A stretch of 64,000 nt of DNA from assembly GCA_964293305.1 (NCBI GenBank), contig CAXYYO010000005.1, forward strand, positions 49,503-113,502, written 5' to 3'. This document shows, in pieces, positions 8,056 through 17,966 of this stretch; position 1 is the stretch's first letter; each line of letters begins with the position of its first letter. Origin of the DNA: CALAGJ01 sp964293305 (GTDB taxonomy: Bacteria > Bacteroidota > Bacteroidia > Chitinophagales > Chitinophagaceae). Made by a program: the position numbers and the translations under genes. The notes beneath the pieces are model-generated. The model was given only the letters and a program-made list of their open reading frames with translations. It searched no databases and was not told where the DNA came from.

Positions 8056-10056
8056 CTAATTGAACAAATGGTGTTTTTGATCTGCATCATTTGTTGAGGC
8101 ATTATCAAAAAGTGAATATATAGAATTATTACTGATAAATTCCGGAACCATCCTCTTCATAATCATTACTACCTGCTTATCGTCATATTCATCAGCAGAT
8201 AATAAAAGTCTGCCGATGGAGGTACTAAATTTATGATGATCAAAGGATGCATTTTTTGCTATTAAGATTTTTGCATGATGAGTTGGTATTACTTCTTCAT
8301 TTTTATTGAGTAATTCCTCATACAGTTTTTCTCCCGGCCTCAGTCCTGTAATTTGTATTTTAATATCACGACCTGGCTCTAGGCCGGTAAGTTTTATCAT
8401 TTTAGTGGCGAGATCGTATATACGAACCGGATCGCCCATGTCAAAAATAAATATCTCACTTCCACGACCCATTGCTGCTGCTTCGAGCACCAAGGAGCAG
8501 GCCTCCTGTATGGTCATAAAGTACCTTATGATATCCAGATGAGTAACTGTAACGGGTCCTCCATTTTTTATTTGCTCATGAAAACGTGGAATAACTGAAC
8601 CATTTGATGCTAATACATTTCCAAAGCGGGTGGTGATAAATTTTGTTTTACTGTTTTGTGGATCTATTGCAAACACATTCCCCGAAGGGGTAAAATCTTT
8701 TTCCTGTTGTATATGACAATACATTTCTGCTATTCTTTTGGAAGCACCCATTATGTTCGTGGGGTTTATAGCTTTGTCTGTTGAAATAAATAAAAAACGA
8801 TCTACGGAATATTTAATGGCAAGATCTGCAACTACCTTGGTTCCATATACATTATTTCTAATGGCTTCAGAAGGATGGTTTTCCATAACAGGCACATGCT
8901 TATAGGCAGCGGCATGAAAAACGATGGTAGGATTATTTTGAGCAAACATCAGTTCTACTGCATGATAGTCTTTTATATCGCAGAGATACGACTTAACTGG
9001 AGCAGCACCATGATACTTTTCCTCTAAAGCATACTCCAGGTTATGAAGAGCAGTTTCAGATTGATCGCACAGAATCAATAAAGCGGGTTGATATGCCGCT
9101 ATTTGATGCGCTAGCTCACTACCAATGGAACCAGCGGCCCCGGTAATTAATATTTTTGAATCCTTGAGCATGGTACCAAGAGCGAAATCGTTATTTAAAG
9201 CAATGGCAGGTCTTCCTAATAGCTCTTCTATTTGTATTGGTTGTATTTTATGGATTTCTACATGGCCCGGCCTCCATTGCTTTGCAGGAGGGATATGCAT
9301 TACTTTTACCCTTTTTTCCAAACAATCATCTACAACTTTGTTTTTAATTTTAATACCTACATCCGGACGTGCAAAGAATAAAATTTGCACTTGAAACAAA
9401 TCAATAATGTTGGATAAATTTTTATAGGAATAAATGGTGGTGCCATCAATAGATTTTCCAATATATCGTTCATCATCATCTACAAAGCCTACCACTTTGT
9501 ATTTGTGTGTTATATCTCCATCTAATGATTGTTTAAATACGGAACCATTGTGCTCACAGCCATATATTACTACAGCTATTATTTCATTTTCTTCTACACT
9601 TGCAGCATATAATTTACGTACTAAAATACGATAGCCGGTAATTACAAATGAGCTAGTAAAAAAATAAACTATTAGTGATGATGTGGCTATGTATGAATTA
9701 AAGTTTAAAACTTTTAAAACAATATTGATTAGAAATAAAAGAAAAAATGTACAAAAAACAGCACTTACTGATCGTAAAGATTCTTGAAACTCAGAGAGGC
9801 GTATAATGCCATCATAGGATTTGAAAGTAAAGAAGAAAATACTATTTGTGATGGTGATTAAAAGTACACCATACACTAACTCATGTTGATAAAAGGTAAC
9901 TATTTTAAAATCTGATAATAGATAATTTGAGTAAACAAAGCAAAGTGCACATACCAATAGGTCTATGAGAAAAATTACCCACTTGGGGGTTATGCTGTTC
10001 TTAAGAAGAAATTTTCTAACTCCGTTCAAAATGCAATTTTGATAAAAATTACCCAA
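8056..10056 (-). CDS. Membrane-bound nucleoside-diphosphate sugar 4,6-dehydratase (WbpM/PglF/CapD family)
   Basis: 666 residues with four N-terminal membrane helices (about 25-145), a CoA-binding-like Rossmann domain (about 160-250) and a catalytic SDR domain with the NAD motif GAAGSIGSE at 305-313. The active-site segment STDKAINPTNIMGASK has Met where classic SDRs have Tyr, as is normal for WbpM/PglF. By family it converts UDP-GlcNAc to a 4-keto-6-deoxy sugar. The next enzyme would be the DegT aminotransferase two genes away. The start is uncertain: TTG at 10056 or TTG at 10029, with no ATG nearby. It follows the sugar transferase by five bases. Confidence 0.9.
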   Translation of the reverse strand: MGNFYQNCILNGVRKFLLKNSITPKWVIFLIDLLVCALCFVYSNYLLSDFKIVTFYQHELVYGVLLITITNSIFFFTFKSYDGIIRLSEFQESLRSVSAVFCTFFLLFLINIVLKVLNFNSYIATSSLIVYFFTSSFVITGYRILVRKLYAASVEENEIIAVVIYGCEHNGSVFKQSLDGDITHKYKVVGFVDDDERYIGKSIDGTTIYSYKNLSNIIDLFQVQILFFARPDVGIKIKNKVVDDCLEKRVKVMHIPPAKQWRPGHVEIHKIQPIQIEELLGRPAIALNNDFALGTMLKDSKILITGAAGSIGSELAHQIAAYQPALLILCDQSETALHNLEYALEEKYHGAAPVKSYLCDIKDYHAVELMFAQNNPTIVFHAAAYKHVPVMENHPSEAIRNNVYGTKVVADLAIKYSVDRFLFISTDKAINPTNIMGASKRIAEMYCHIQQEKDFTPSGNVFAIDPQNSKTKFITTRFGNVLASNGSVIPRFHEQIKNGGPVTVTHLDIIRYFMTIQEACSLVLEAAAMGRGSEIFIFDMGDPVRIYDLATKMIKLTGLEPGRDIKIQITGLRPGEKLYEELLNKNEEVIPTHHAKILIAKNASFDHHKFSTSIGRLLLSADEYDDKQVVMIMKRMVPEFISNNSIYSLFDNASTNDADQKHHLFN

Positions 10057-10061
10057 CCAAT

Positions 10062-10685
10062 TTATGATGCAGGCCCTTTTCGCTTTCTATTTATAAATCG
10101 GGTACGATTAATAATTGTAAGTAAAATTATAGAAAAATAATTACCGACATCCATCTTGTTCAGATAAAGCTTATTTAATCTAATTTTTCTAGGTAAAATT
10201 GTTTCAATATACATTCTTTCCGGGTCTTCTGTATTTGAAAGTAATTCCTGCTCCTGCTTGTACACCAGTGAAGCATAGTCTGTAATACCTGGCCTTATTG
10301 ATAGCACAATTTGCTGTGAGGCTTTATATAAATCGGTATATTTTTTTACCTCAGGCCGTGGGCCCACAAAACTCATTTCACCTTTGAGCACATTATACAG
10401 TTGGGGTAATTCATCCAATTTGTATTTGCGCAGCCATTTACCGGCTTTTGTAATACGAGTATCATTGCTTGTAGTAATCAACAGCTGTTGATTTTGTACC
10501 ACAGACATAGACCTAAATTTATAAATCGAAAATGCTTTACCAAACCGACCAACACGTGTTTGTTTATAGAAAACAGGCCCATCAGTATCCACTTTAATGG
10601 CAATAGCAATAATTATAAATATTGGACTAAAAATAACAAGTCCAATACAAGCAAAAACAATATCAAAAAACCTGATCAACATCAT
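10062..10685 (-). CDS. Initiating sugar-phosphate transferase (PglC/WcfS/WcaJ-type)
   Basis: A 207-residue monotopic phosphoglycosyl transferase. An N-terminal membrane hairpin (about 5-28) is followed by the family core: GPVFYKQTRVGRFGK, IYKFRSM, the catalytic Asp-Glu pair in DELPQLYNV (91-92) and GEMSFVGPRPE. By family it moves a sugar-phosphate from a UDP-sugar onto undecaprenyl phosphate, the first committed step of repeat-unit assembly. It is the short form, without the long N-terminal membrane domain of WcaJ. Its start overlaps the end of the aminotransferase gene by four bases, suggesting translational coupling and the shared amino-sugar substrate expected of a WcfR/WcfS-like pair. Confidence 0.92.
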   Translation of the reverse strand: MMLIRFFDIVFACIGLVIFSPIFIIIAIAIKVDTDGPVFYKQTRVGRFGKAFSIYKFRSMSVVQNQQLLITTSNDTRITKAGKWLRKYKLDELPQLYNVLKGEMSFVGPRPEVKKYTDLYKASQQIVLSIRPGITDYASLVYKQEQELLSNTEDPERMYIETILPRKIRLNKLYLNKMDVGNYFSIILLTIINRTRFINRKRKGPAS

Positions 10686-11902
10686 TTAATTTTCAAAATT
10701 TTTGATACAGATTGAATAACAGCATTTGCCACTTTCATACAATCCTCCTTTGTAAGCTGTGGATATATTGGTAAGGATATTTCTTGCTGATAGGTTTTTA
10801 GGGCAGCAGGATAGTCTGCCATTTTATAACCCATATTTTTAAACACAGTAAGCAGGGGCAGGGGCGCAAAATGTACATTTACACCTACTTTCATTTTCGA
10901 TATTTCATGAATAATTTTATCTCTTTGTTTTTCTGAACAATTTTTTATCTGTAAGGGATAAAGGTGGTAAGAGCTGCTGCATCCATTCTTCTTAAATGGT
11001 GGTGCTATAGCCCAGGAGTATGTTGAAAAAATTGTATTATACATATCCATTACCCGCTTTCTAGCGGGTAGCAAATTTTCTCTGTATTTGTTTAATTGAG
11101 CAATGCCAATAGCAGCAAGCACATCGGGCATATTCATTTTAAATCCGGGATATACAATATCATATCGCCAGCCACCCAGTAGCGTTTTTTGATAGGCATC
11201 TTTTGTTTGTCCATTAAGGCTCCATAAACGCAACGTATCATACACTTGTTGGGAAGAAAATGTTGGTGGCAGGTTGATACCGATTACACCACCTTCAGCA
11301 GTTGTTACATTTTTAACTGCATGTAAAGAGAATACAGTAATATCTGCATGCTGACCAACAGGTTTGTTTTTATAAATAGCCCCCAGGGCATGTGCTGCAT
11401 CACTCATTACCAAAATTCTTCCTAGCTGCTGCTGGTTTGTACCTTTAGGTATAAATAATTTTTGAATTGATTTACGCTTTACTATTTTGTTTATAGCATC
11501 GTAGTCGCAGGGCCACCCCGCAAAATCTACAGTAATTATTGCTTTTGTTTTAGGTGTAATGGCAGCTTGAATTTTATATGGGTCAATTGTAAAATCTTGT
11601 TGAATGTCCACCATAACGGGTGTGGCTCCAATATGCATCACAGCAAGCGCAGTGGCGCAATAAGTATATGCGGGTATAATGACTTCATCTCCACGGCTTA
11701 CACCATACCAGTGTAGTACAAGCATCATAGCAGATGTGGCCGAGTTTACAGCAAGACAATGAGATACACCACATAGAGAGGCTACTTGTTGTTCTAATTC
11801 CTTAACACGTGGCCCGGTAGTAATCCAACCACTTTGCAACGTGTTTGTTACTTGCAAAATAGTGTCATCATCTATATATGGAGGAGAAAAAGGAATCATC
11901 AT
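10682..11902 (-). CDS. DegT/DnrJ/EryC1/StrS aminotransferase (sugar 4-aminotransferase)
   Basis: 406 residues from the ATG at 11902, which overlaps the upstream stop codon as ATGA; a start at 11935 would lie inside the previous gene. This is a PLP enzyme: FSPPYIDDD and SGWITTGPRVKELE at the N-terminus, the PLP-phosphate segment VNSATSAMML, SDAAHALGA, and the PLP lysine in LHAVKNVTTAEGG (about residue 205). By family it aminates the 4-keto sugar made by the PglF-type dehydratase. An insertion around KSIQKLFIPKGTN matches what I recall of Bacteroidota capsule-locus versions, of which WcfR of Bacteroides fragilis is an example. No acetyltransferase lies beside it, unlike Pgl clusters. Confidence 0.9.
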   Translation of the reverse strand: MMIPFSPPYIDDDTILQVTNTLQSGWITTGPRVKELEQQVASLCGVSHCLAVNSATSAMMLVLHWYGVSRGDEVIIPAYTYCATALAVMHIGATPVMVDIQQDFTIDPYKIQAAITPKTKAIITVDFAGWPCDYDAINKIVKRKSIQKLFIPKGTNQQQLGRILVMSDAAHALGAIYKNKPVGQHADITVFSLHAVKNVTTAEGGVIGINLPPTFSSQQVYDTLRLWSLNGQTKDAYQKTLLGGWRYDIVYPGFKMNMPDVLAAIGIAQLNKYRENLLPARKRVMDMYNTIFSTYSWAIAPPFKKNGCSSSYHLYPLQIKNCSEKQRDKIIHEISKMKVGVNVHFAPLPLLTVFKNMGYKMADYPAALKTYQQEISLPIYPQLTKEDCMKVANAVIQSVSKILKIK

Positions 11903-12936
11903 TTTTTTCTTATTTCTTTTAAAAGTGTTTTCCATTTTGCGGCTACAATGGCTTCATCATAACCTTGTACATATTGATATGCTTGGGCAGCAATCATTGA
12001 TGCCAATGGAGGATTTTCAATGAGTAAGTTGATTTGATTGACCATTTCATTTACACTACTATCAGCGCAGAGTAGCCCGTTTGACTGATGTGAAATGAGA
12101 TATGGAATACCGCCAACAGATACCGATACGATAGGCACGCCCATTGCCATAAATTCGATAAAGGAAAAAGGTGCATTATCAACTTTATTGGTACAGATAT
12201 AAATATCATAATCTACTGCCAATTCGTTTTTTTGCTGTAGGCTAATATAGCCTGGAAATGATATACAATTGCCAAGTCCATTTTCGATGGCGGCTTTTTT
12301 ACAGGCATCCAAAAGACCTTTATCTCCACCCGCCATAATCATTTTAAAATCAGGATATTTTTTTACTAACTGTGCGGCCACATCTATGGCCATCAATGGA
12401 TTATAGATATCATGAAAAGTGCGCATCCAAATTAATCTTGGTCGTATGCTATTTTTTTGATGAAATGTATATTTTCCCAAAGAAATAGGGTTTTCCATCA
12501 CTGTAGATTCAAAATTTCTTTCTTTGAATATATGTTGAAAAAATGACGATGGAGTTAAAATTGTATTAGCCTGCTCTAGAATTTGCAGAAATGGATTACC
12601 GCTTTTCTTTATACTATCTACAATGGAGCCACCACGCACAATAGTGATGGTTTTTTTTCTCAAGATAGTAGCAAACCAACTGATAATACGATACCATAAC
12701 ACACTATTTCTTGTACCAAATAATGGCAATACAATGATATCATATTGACTGCTTTCTTTTATCATTTTCAATAGGCAATATATCGTATGCCAAAGCCTTC
12801 CTCGTTTTAAAGAAACGGCAATTGTAGGTACACCATGCGCTTGCAACAGGTTTGCAATGTTAAGGTCTACATTTACCGGAAAGCTTTTCCTATCCTTGTC
12901 GTAGACACTCAGCGTTGTAATTAGTATTCTCTTCAT
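11899..12936 (-). CDS. Glycosyltransferase family 4
   Basis: 345 residues with a GT-B fold. The N-terminal half holds a nucleotide-free Rossmann-like domain (MKRILITTLSVYDKDRKSFP). The C-terminal half shows the GT4 donor-binding blocks: PRLIWMRTFHDIYNP, FKMIMAGGDKG, CISFPGYISLQQK, then the E-x7-E region IEFMAMGVPIVSVSVGGIP. By family it adds a sugar to the lipid-linked repeat unit on the cytoplasmic face. Donor and acceptor cannot be told. It starts one base from the end of the polymerase/ligase gene and overlaps the aminotransferase start by four bases. Confidence 0.88.
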   Translation of the reverse strand: MKRILITTLSVYDKDRKSFPVNVDLNIANLLQAHGVPTIAVSLKRGRLWHTIYCLLKMIKESSQYDIIVLPLFGTRNSVLWYRIISWFATILRKKTITIVRGGSIVDSIKKSGNPFLQILEQANTILTPSSFFQHIFKERNFESTVMENPISLGKYTFHQKNSIRPRLIWMRTFHDIYNPLMAIDVAAQLVKKYPDFKMIMAGGDKGLLDACKKAAIENGLGNCISFPGYISLQQKNELAVDYDIYICTNKVDNAPFSFIEFMAMGVPIVSVSVGGIPYLISHQSNGLLCADSSVNEMVNQINLLIENPPLASMIAAQAYQYVQGYDEAIVAAKWKTLLKEIRKK

Positions 12937-12937
12937 G

Positions 12938-14296
12938 TTAAACAGATGCCAGCGTGTTTTCTTCTAATGTTTGTATTTTATGTAATTGCTTATTTGAAAA
13001 TACTTGCTGTAGTTCATATGGAGTAGCTATTATTAAAAGCAAAATAATGGGTTGAATAGAAATTTTCAACCCATTGTGTATGATGATTAGAAAAAATAAT
13101 ACAATAAAAAAAACACCCATTTGAAACCAGGATTTTTTTCTTTTTAATAATCCTGCTACTAGCGATAAATAAAAAAAATAATATGGTATAGCACCAAATA
13201 ATCCATGCTCCGCTATAACACGAATAAATTCATTGTGTGCGCCGGAAGTGATATGGTAGAGATTATTTTCAAAAATGGCATCATTAAAGTTTGCTGTGCC
13301 CACACCAAACAATGGATTCATTGAAAACAAAGAAAGACCAGCATCTATTAAAACACTTCGTCCGGATGTGTTTGTATCGTTATACCTTTCGAGGATGATC
13401 CCATTTGTAGTTTCAATTGTAAAAGTATAAGCCAGAAATGCCAGTGGCACTAAAATAAAGAGTAAATATATATTTGATACTTTTCTAAAATTAAACAAAA
13501 AGTACAAACCCATAACTGCTGATAGAAAATAAAGACCACCTCTGGAAAAACTCAGTGCAAGAAAAGTAGTGGACAGGAAAAAACATGCCGTATTAATAAA
13601 AAACATCAATCTTCCCTGCTGCTGCATAATGGACAAAAAATACAAAATGGAACAAAAGCCTAGGTAAGCACTTATTTGTACTGGCGCCAATCCATTCATG
13701 GCTTCAGACATGGAATAAGTACCATAACTGATATCATGCGTAAGCTGCGATACCAGGATGATACCACATGTAAAAATGCCAGCAAGCTTTAAATTATACA
13801 ATAAGCGATTTATTTCTTTATTTGATAATACATTGCAACTAGCCCACAAAGCCACGAAGAATAATGCTACAGAATTGGTTACTAAAAATCTTGCATATTC
13901 AGGGTCTTTACTTCTTGAACTATTGACCAATTCTACTACCACAAATAAAAATAAAAAGAAGAATGACCTGTTATGAAACCGAAGTACTGGCCATTGCTTT
14001 ATAAGCATCATTACAAAATAGAGCGTAAAAAAATAGGGCAAAAATAAATAGGGTATTTCCATTATTTTATCTCTACTATACACTTCAATATAACATAGGT
14101 ATGGCAACATAGCAAAAGCGGTTTCCGTTTTACCTATAAAACCATGAATGAGCACAAGTAAAGCCGTACCAAAAACCAATAGCATAATGAGTGGTGCCGG
14201 TAAAAGATCTAATCCAATAACCACACCAGAGAGCAATGCAAGCAGATGCTGTAGCAAAGGACTTTGAAAGGAAATTTGGTATTCGCTCTTAAACAT
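12938..14296 (-). CDS. O-antigen ligase/polymerase family membrane protein (Wzy/WaaL)
   Basis: A 452-residue polytopic protein with about 11-12 hydrophobic helices. The large outer loop contains the family block GVGTANFNDAIF and SGAHNEFIRVIAEHGLFG (about 325-355), including the conserved His and Arg of the Wzy_C domain. By family such proteins either polymerise repeat units or ligate finished chains to an acceptor in the periplasm. Sequence does not separate the two roles. Inside an exopolysaccharide operon polymerase is the usual reading, but the same operon also encodes an ABC exporter, which normally goes with polymerisation in the cytoplasm. It overlaps the upstream gene by eight bases. 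Confidence 0.85.
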   Translation of the reverse strand: MFKSEYQISFQSPLLQHLLALLSGVVIGLDLLPAPLIMLLVFGTALLVLIHGFIGKTETAFAMLPYLCYIEVYSRDKIMEIPYLFLPYFFTLYFVMMLIKQWPVLRFHNRSFFFLFLFVVVELVNSSRSKDPEYARFLVTNSVALFFVALWASCNVLSNKEINRLLYNLKLAGIFTCGIILVSQLTHDISYGTYSMSEAMNGLAPVQISAYLGFCSILYFLSIMQQQGRLMFFINTACFFLSTTFLALSFSRGGLYFLSAVMGLYFLFNFRKVSNIYLLFILVPLAFLAYTFTIETTNGIILERYNDTNTSGRSVLIDAGLSLFSMNPLFGVGTANFNDAIFENNLYHITSGAHNEFIRVIAEHGLFGAIPYYFFYLSLVAGLLKRKKSWFQMGVFFIVLFFLIIIHNGLKISIQPIILLLIIATPYELQQVFSNKQLHKIQTLEENTLASV

Positions 14297-15446
14297 TTTC
14301 TCCTTTTAATCTTTCAACTATTGTATATGCCCATTTTTCCAAAGTATACTGTTTAGCAAACTGTCTTGCCTTACTCATTTTAGCCTCAAGTGCATACCTG
14401 TCTCCAATTTTTTGGAGGATAAAATCAGCAATTTCGTTTGCAAGATTTGACTGTACAATAAACCCTCTTTCGTCATTCATTCCAACGATAGTTGCTGCCA
14501 TGGCGGTATTTGATATAAATGGAATAAGGCCATAAAAGAAACCCTCCATAGGCACTTTACCAAATCCTTCTGCTTGTGGTAGTTGTATTATGAAGTCTGA
14601 CTGCAAATACATTTCTTTCAAATCTTCTGTGGGCAAATGTCCTGCTAAAATTATTGTGGCTGATAATTGATGTACAGCTATGAATGCTTGTAGCTGTGAT
14701 TTCAGCTTACCATCCCCGGCAATGATCAGTTTACAAGCAAAGTTTTTTTCTTTCAATTGCTTAAACACTTCTAAGGTAAGTAGATGATTTTTTATGGGGA
14801 GTAAACTACCAACTGACAGAAATATAGGTACATAATTTTGCGATTGCCAACGCTTCTGTCTTTGTTCAGAAGCATGCAATGCATAATTCCATTCTTCCAA
14901 ACTATATGATGGGCTATATGTATTTTTAAACTTTGATTTTTTCAGAGATTTATGATGATAAATCCAGACTGTGCCCTTGAAAAAATACTTCAGCAATAAT
15001 TTCTGTATTCTAAAACTGATGGGTTCATGCAAATAATTTTGCCAGGTGCCCGTGTACAATGCAAATTTCCTTTGATTTCTGAAGGCATACAAACCTGGAA
15101 TACTGATATTATTTGGGAATCGTAAAAAGAAATAATCTGCTTTTTCTTTTACTTTTTGAAATGCTTTCATCCATACAGGAATGGTAAGGAGTAATTGCAT
15201 TTTATGCTTGAAACTATGGCCTCCTCTTACAGGCATTTTAATAAAAACAAAAGCATCAGAATAATAAGAAAGTACGGTGGATTGTTCATTTGATTTTATA
15301 ACCGGACAAACCAATATTACTTGTTTAAAATGTTTTCCTAAGGCTTGCATTTGTCTACAAAAAATATGGACTTTTGTACCAACCGCACCATCTGCATCTT
15401 CATAATGCAAACAATCTGAAATGATAGCTAGTGTTTTATCTTTCAT
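14289..15446 (-). CDS. Glycosyltransferase family 4
   Basis: 385 residues, GT-B type. The N-terminus (AIISDCLHYEDADGAVGTKV) differs from the usual MKIL start. The C-terminal domain has the GT4 blocks FLSVGSLLPIKNH, KLIIAGDGKLK, IILAGHLPTEDLKEMY and PQAEGFGKVPMEGFFYG. By family it transfers a sugar from a nucleotide donor to the growing repeat unit. It overlaps its upstream neighbour by four bases and its downstream neighbour by eight, so the three genes are likely translated together. Confidence 0.87.
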   Translation of the reverse strand: MKDKTLAIISDCLHYEDADGAVGTKVHIFCRQMQALGKHFKQVILVCPVIKSNEQSTVLSYYSDAFVFIKMPVRGGHSFKHKMQLLLTIPVWMKAFQKVKEKADYFFLRFPNNISIPGLYAFRNQRKFALYTGTWQNYLHEPISFRIQKLLLKYFFKGTVWIYHHKSLKKSKFKNTYSPSYSLEEWNYALHASEQRQKRWQSQNYVPIFLSVGSLLPIKNHLLTLEVFKQLKEKNFACKLIIAGDGKLKSQLQAFIAVHQLSATIILAGHLPTEDLKEMYLQSDFIIQLPQAEGFGKVPMEGFFYGLIPFISNTAMAATIVGMNDERGFIVQSNLANEIADFILQKIGDRYALEAKMSKARQFAKQYTLEKWAYTIVERLKGENV

Positions 15447-16795
15447 GAAATGATAGGTGGCAATAGCTGCTTTACAGGTGCCTTACCTGTTTGAAAATTT
15501 AATAACATTTCTTCAGCAATCTTTTCACTCTTTCTATAACGAAGCCATGTGATTGGGAAACTGAGTATAAATAATAAAATACTACAATATTGCATAACCT
15601 TATTGCGCTTCATGGCATAAGAAATGTTTGATAAGAGTAAGTTTAAAAAAACAGTATTTTTATACAACGATTTTGGGAAATATTTTTTGTAGGCATATAA
15701 AACACTGGGCACAGGTTTAGGTTGCCACCAGTATTTTGGCCGCCAGCCATCCCAACCTACAGATTCACGCAATCCACCCGTGGCTGCTTTAAGATGTACT
15801 CGGTAGGCTTTTGGATTTGAAATGGATCTTAATCCATATTGGTATAAGCGATATCCAAACTCGCCATCGCCCTGTCGGCCTTGATTAAACTGCTCATCAA
15901 ATAATCCGGTTTTTTCAAATACTTTTCTTTTTACCATTGCATTACCACTATCAAACTGGTCTGCCCATCTGAAATAATTGTAATCGGCAGGTATCTTTCC
16001 ACCTACAGTAGAAAGTGACACACCAGCAGATACATCAGCACAAAAATAATTTATCGTTTTTATATGCATTTCAATCCAATCTGGAGCTACCCTACTATCA
16101 TCATCAAAAAATAATAATAATGAACCCTTAGATATATTGATGGCATAATTTCTTGCTGTCCACAGTAGTTTTTCTTCTTGTTTTTTGAGCACAATATTGA
16201 GCGGAAATGAACTGTAGAAATTTGCATCAAAATGATCGGATTGATCTATAATAATTACTTCAAAATTGGGGTATGTTTGATGACATAAATCATTTAAAGT
16301 ATCTTTTAAATAATCATACCTATTAAGTGTTGGTATGATAATGCTAACCAATCTATTACTATCAACAGGAGTTTGATCAAATTGATGGTATGGACACAGC
16401 TTAGTTCCTAATTCAATTTTATTGATATGAAATGTTTGAAAAAATGCCTTTGCTTCTTTTAATGGATTATGAAAACCAAAAATCCGTATTGAAAAAATAT
16501 AAATACACCACTTCGTTCCCCAATATTTTTTTACAAACCTGTATTCATCCTGCAGACTGGGCGAAGCTAAATTTTTAAGATATGTTCTTTCTATGGCAGA
16601 TACCTCTAATAAATTACCATTATTCCATTGTACAAAAGCTTCATCGGCAAGCCTAGCAGATAATGTATTATATTGATGATCACTTATCTGCTCCTCATCA
16701 ATCAAAACGCAGCAAGGAGTTATATTTTCTACATTGGGAGTATTTGTAAACTGCCAGCATCCTTTTACATATTTAATAAATAAAAATGGAAACAT
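15443..16795 (-). CDS. Glycosyltransferase family 2 with N-terminal extension
   Basis: 450 residues. A GT-A domain starts near residue 148 with VSIIIPTLNRYDYL and contains the metal-binding acid cluster LLFFDDDSRVAPDW (about 229) and a downstream GRQGDGEFGYRL acceptor region. The first 140 residues are an extension I cannot assign, and the last 60 include a hydrophobic stretch (YCSILLFILSFPITWL) that may anchor the protein to the membrane. By family it is an inverting glycosyltransferase acting on the lipid-linked glycan. It overlaps the next gene by four bases and lies 23 bases after the previous GT4 gene. Confidence 0.87.
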   Translation of the reverse strand: MFPFLFIKYVKGCWQFTNTPNVENITPCCVLIDEEQISDHQYNTLSARLADEAFVQWNNGNLLEVSAIERTYLKNLASPSLQDEYRFVKKYWGTKWCIYIFSIRIFGFHNPLKEAKAFFQTFHINKIELGTKLCPYHQFDQTPVDSNRLVSIIIPTLNRYDYLKDTLNDLCHQTYPNFEVIIIDQSDHFDANFYSSFPLNIVLKKQEEKLLWTARNYAINISKGSLLLFFDDDSRVAPDWIEMHIKTINYFCADVSAGVSLSTVGGKIPADYNYFRWADQFDSGNAMVKRKVFEKTGLFDEQFNQGRQGDGEFGYRLYQYGLRSISNPKAYRVHLKAATGGLRESVGWDGWRPKYWWQPKPVPSVLYAYKKYFPKSLYKNTVFLNLLLSNISYAMKRNKVMQYCSILLFILSFPITWLRYRKSEKIAEEMLLNFQTGKAPVKQLLPPIIS

Positions 16796-16818
16796 TATTG
16801 GATAAATTAGGAGGCTGT

Positions 16819-17964
16819 TTATCGATTTTTTTTGTTTAATGCTTGATAGCTTTTTTCAAAGCCATTTACATAATTTGCAGTGGTGAATTTATCAACAACA
16901 GAATGATAAGCACTTTCACCAATTTGCTTACCCAATAGTTCATCGCTCATAATTTTTATTATGCAATTATACATGGTGTCAACATCACCCACTTCAGATA
17001 CAAAGCCATTTTTGCCATCCACAATTACCTCCTGCATACCTCCGGATTTTGTGCAGACCACAGGCAGCTTCATACACATAGCTTCAATAGCTGCATTACT
17101 CACTCCCTCATATATGCTTGGCAAAAAAAAGAGATCTGCAACTTTATAATATGCAATAATTTCTTGCTGATTTTTTGCCCCTACAAATTCTATTACATCA
17201 TTCAGTGCCATAAAATGACTATGATACTTCACTTCCAACTTTTGAGGTCCATCACCTACAATAATCCATTTAAAATGATACCCTGCTTTTTTCAATTTAT
17301 ACATGATATGCATACCAGTTATATAACCTTTTTGTAAGGATAAACGCCCCACTGTAAGTATTGTAAAAATAGTATTGGTTGTTGCTTTTCTATCAGGTAC
17401 AAAAACAGCGGTATTGATACCAGTATATTGAATAAATATTTTGGCGGGGTTTTTACAATAAGGAAGTATTGTTTGACGCATGTCCTCTGACACGCAATGG
17501 ATAGCATGCACAAGATCAAAAAGGGTTTTCATTTTTTCTGAGCGATCAGTTTGCAGTATTGGCATTAGCTTTTCGCCACTTCCTCTACAACTCACCACTA
17601 TCTTACCGGGCAATTTTTTTATTGCTTCCAAATACAATACACCCAATCCGGAAAACACAAAATGGGTGATATCAGGGTTAAATTTTTTTGCAATATGTAT
17701 AAGAAAGTTATCCGATAGCTTTGTTGTTTTTCTTACATACTGCCATGCTTGCATAGGATGCCGTATAGCATACTCTAATAAAGATTTTTTACAGATGATT
17801 TGAATACTGATATTATTTGAAAGTGGCGTTGATAGATCTTCCCGGTTAAAAGCACTACAACAAATCATTACCTCATGACCACGGGCTGCTAATCCTAATA
17901 TTTTAGTAGCAATAAATGTTTCACTTTTAGAAGGAAATTTATTTGTGATAAATAAAATGCGCAT
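16819..17964 (-). CDS. Glycosyltransferase family 4
   Basis: 381 residues with the full GT4 layout: MRILFITNKFPSKSETFI at the N-terminus, FVFSGLGVLYLEA, then TVGRLSLQKGY, WIIVGDGPQK, VEFVGAKNQQEI and the E-x7-E block PSIYEGVSNAAIEAM followed by PVVCTKSGGMQEVI. The N-terminal pattern with a Ser-Glu-Thr-Phe motif resembles colanic-acid type WcaL/AmsK transferases. By family it extends the repeat unit. Two bases separate it from the asparagine-synthase homologue upstream. Confidence 0.88.
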   Translation of the reverse strand: MRILFITNKFPSKSETFIATKILGLAARGHEVMICCSAFNREDLSTPLSNNISIQIICKKSLLEYAIRHPMQAWQYVRKTTKLSDNFLIHIAKKFNPDITHFVFSGLGVLYLEAIKKLPGKIVVSCRGSGEKLMPILQTDRSEKMKTLFDLVHAIHCVSEDMRQTILPYCKNPAKIFIQYTGINTAVFVPDRKATTNTIFTILTVGRLSLQKGYITGMHIMYKLKKAGYHFKWIIVGDGPQKLEVKYHSHFMALNDVIEFVGAKNQQEIIAYYKVADLFFLPSIYEGVSNAAIEAMCMKLPVVCTKSGGMQEVIVDGKNGFVSEVGDVDTMYNCIIKIMSDELLGKQIGESAYHSVVDKFTTANYVNGFEKSYQALNKKNR

Positions 17965-17966
17965 GC

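Noticed and set aside
9125..9394. Open frame opposite the sugar dehydratase gene
   Set aside because: Shadow of the conserved SDR frame.
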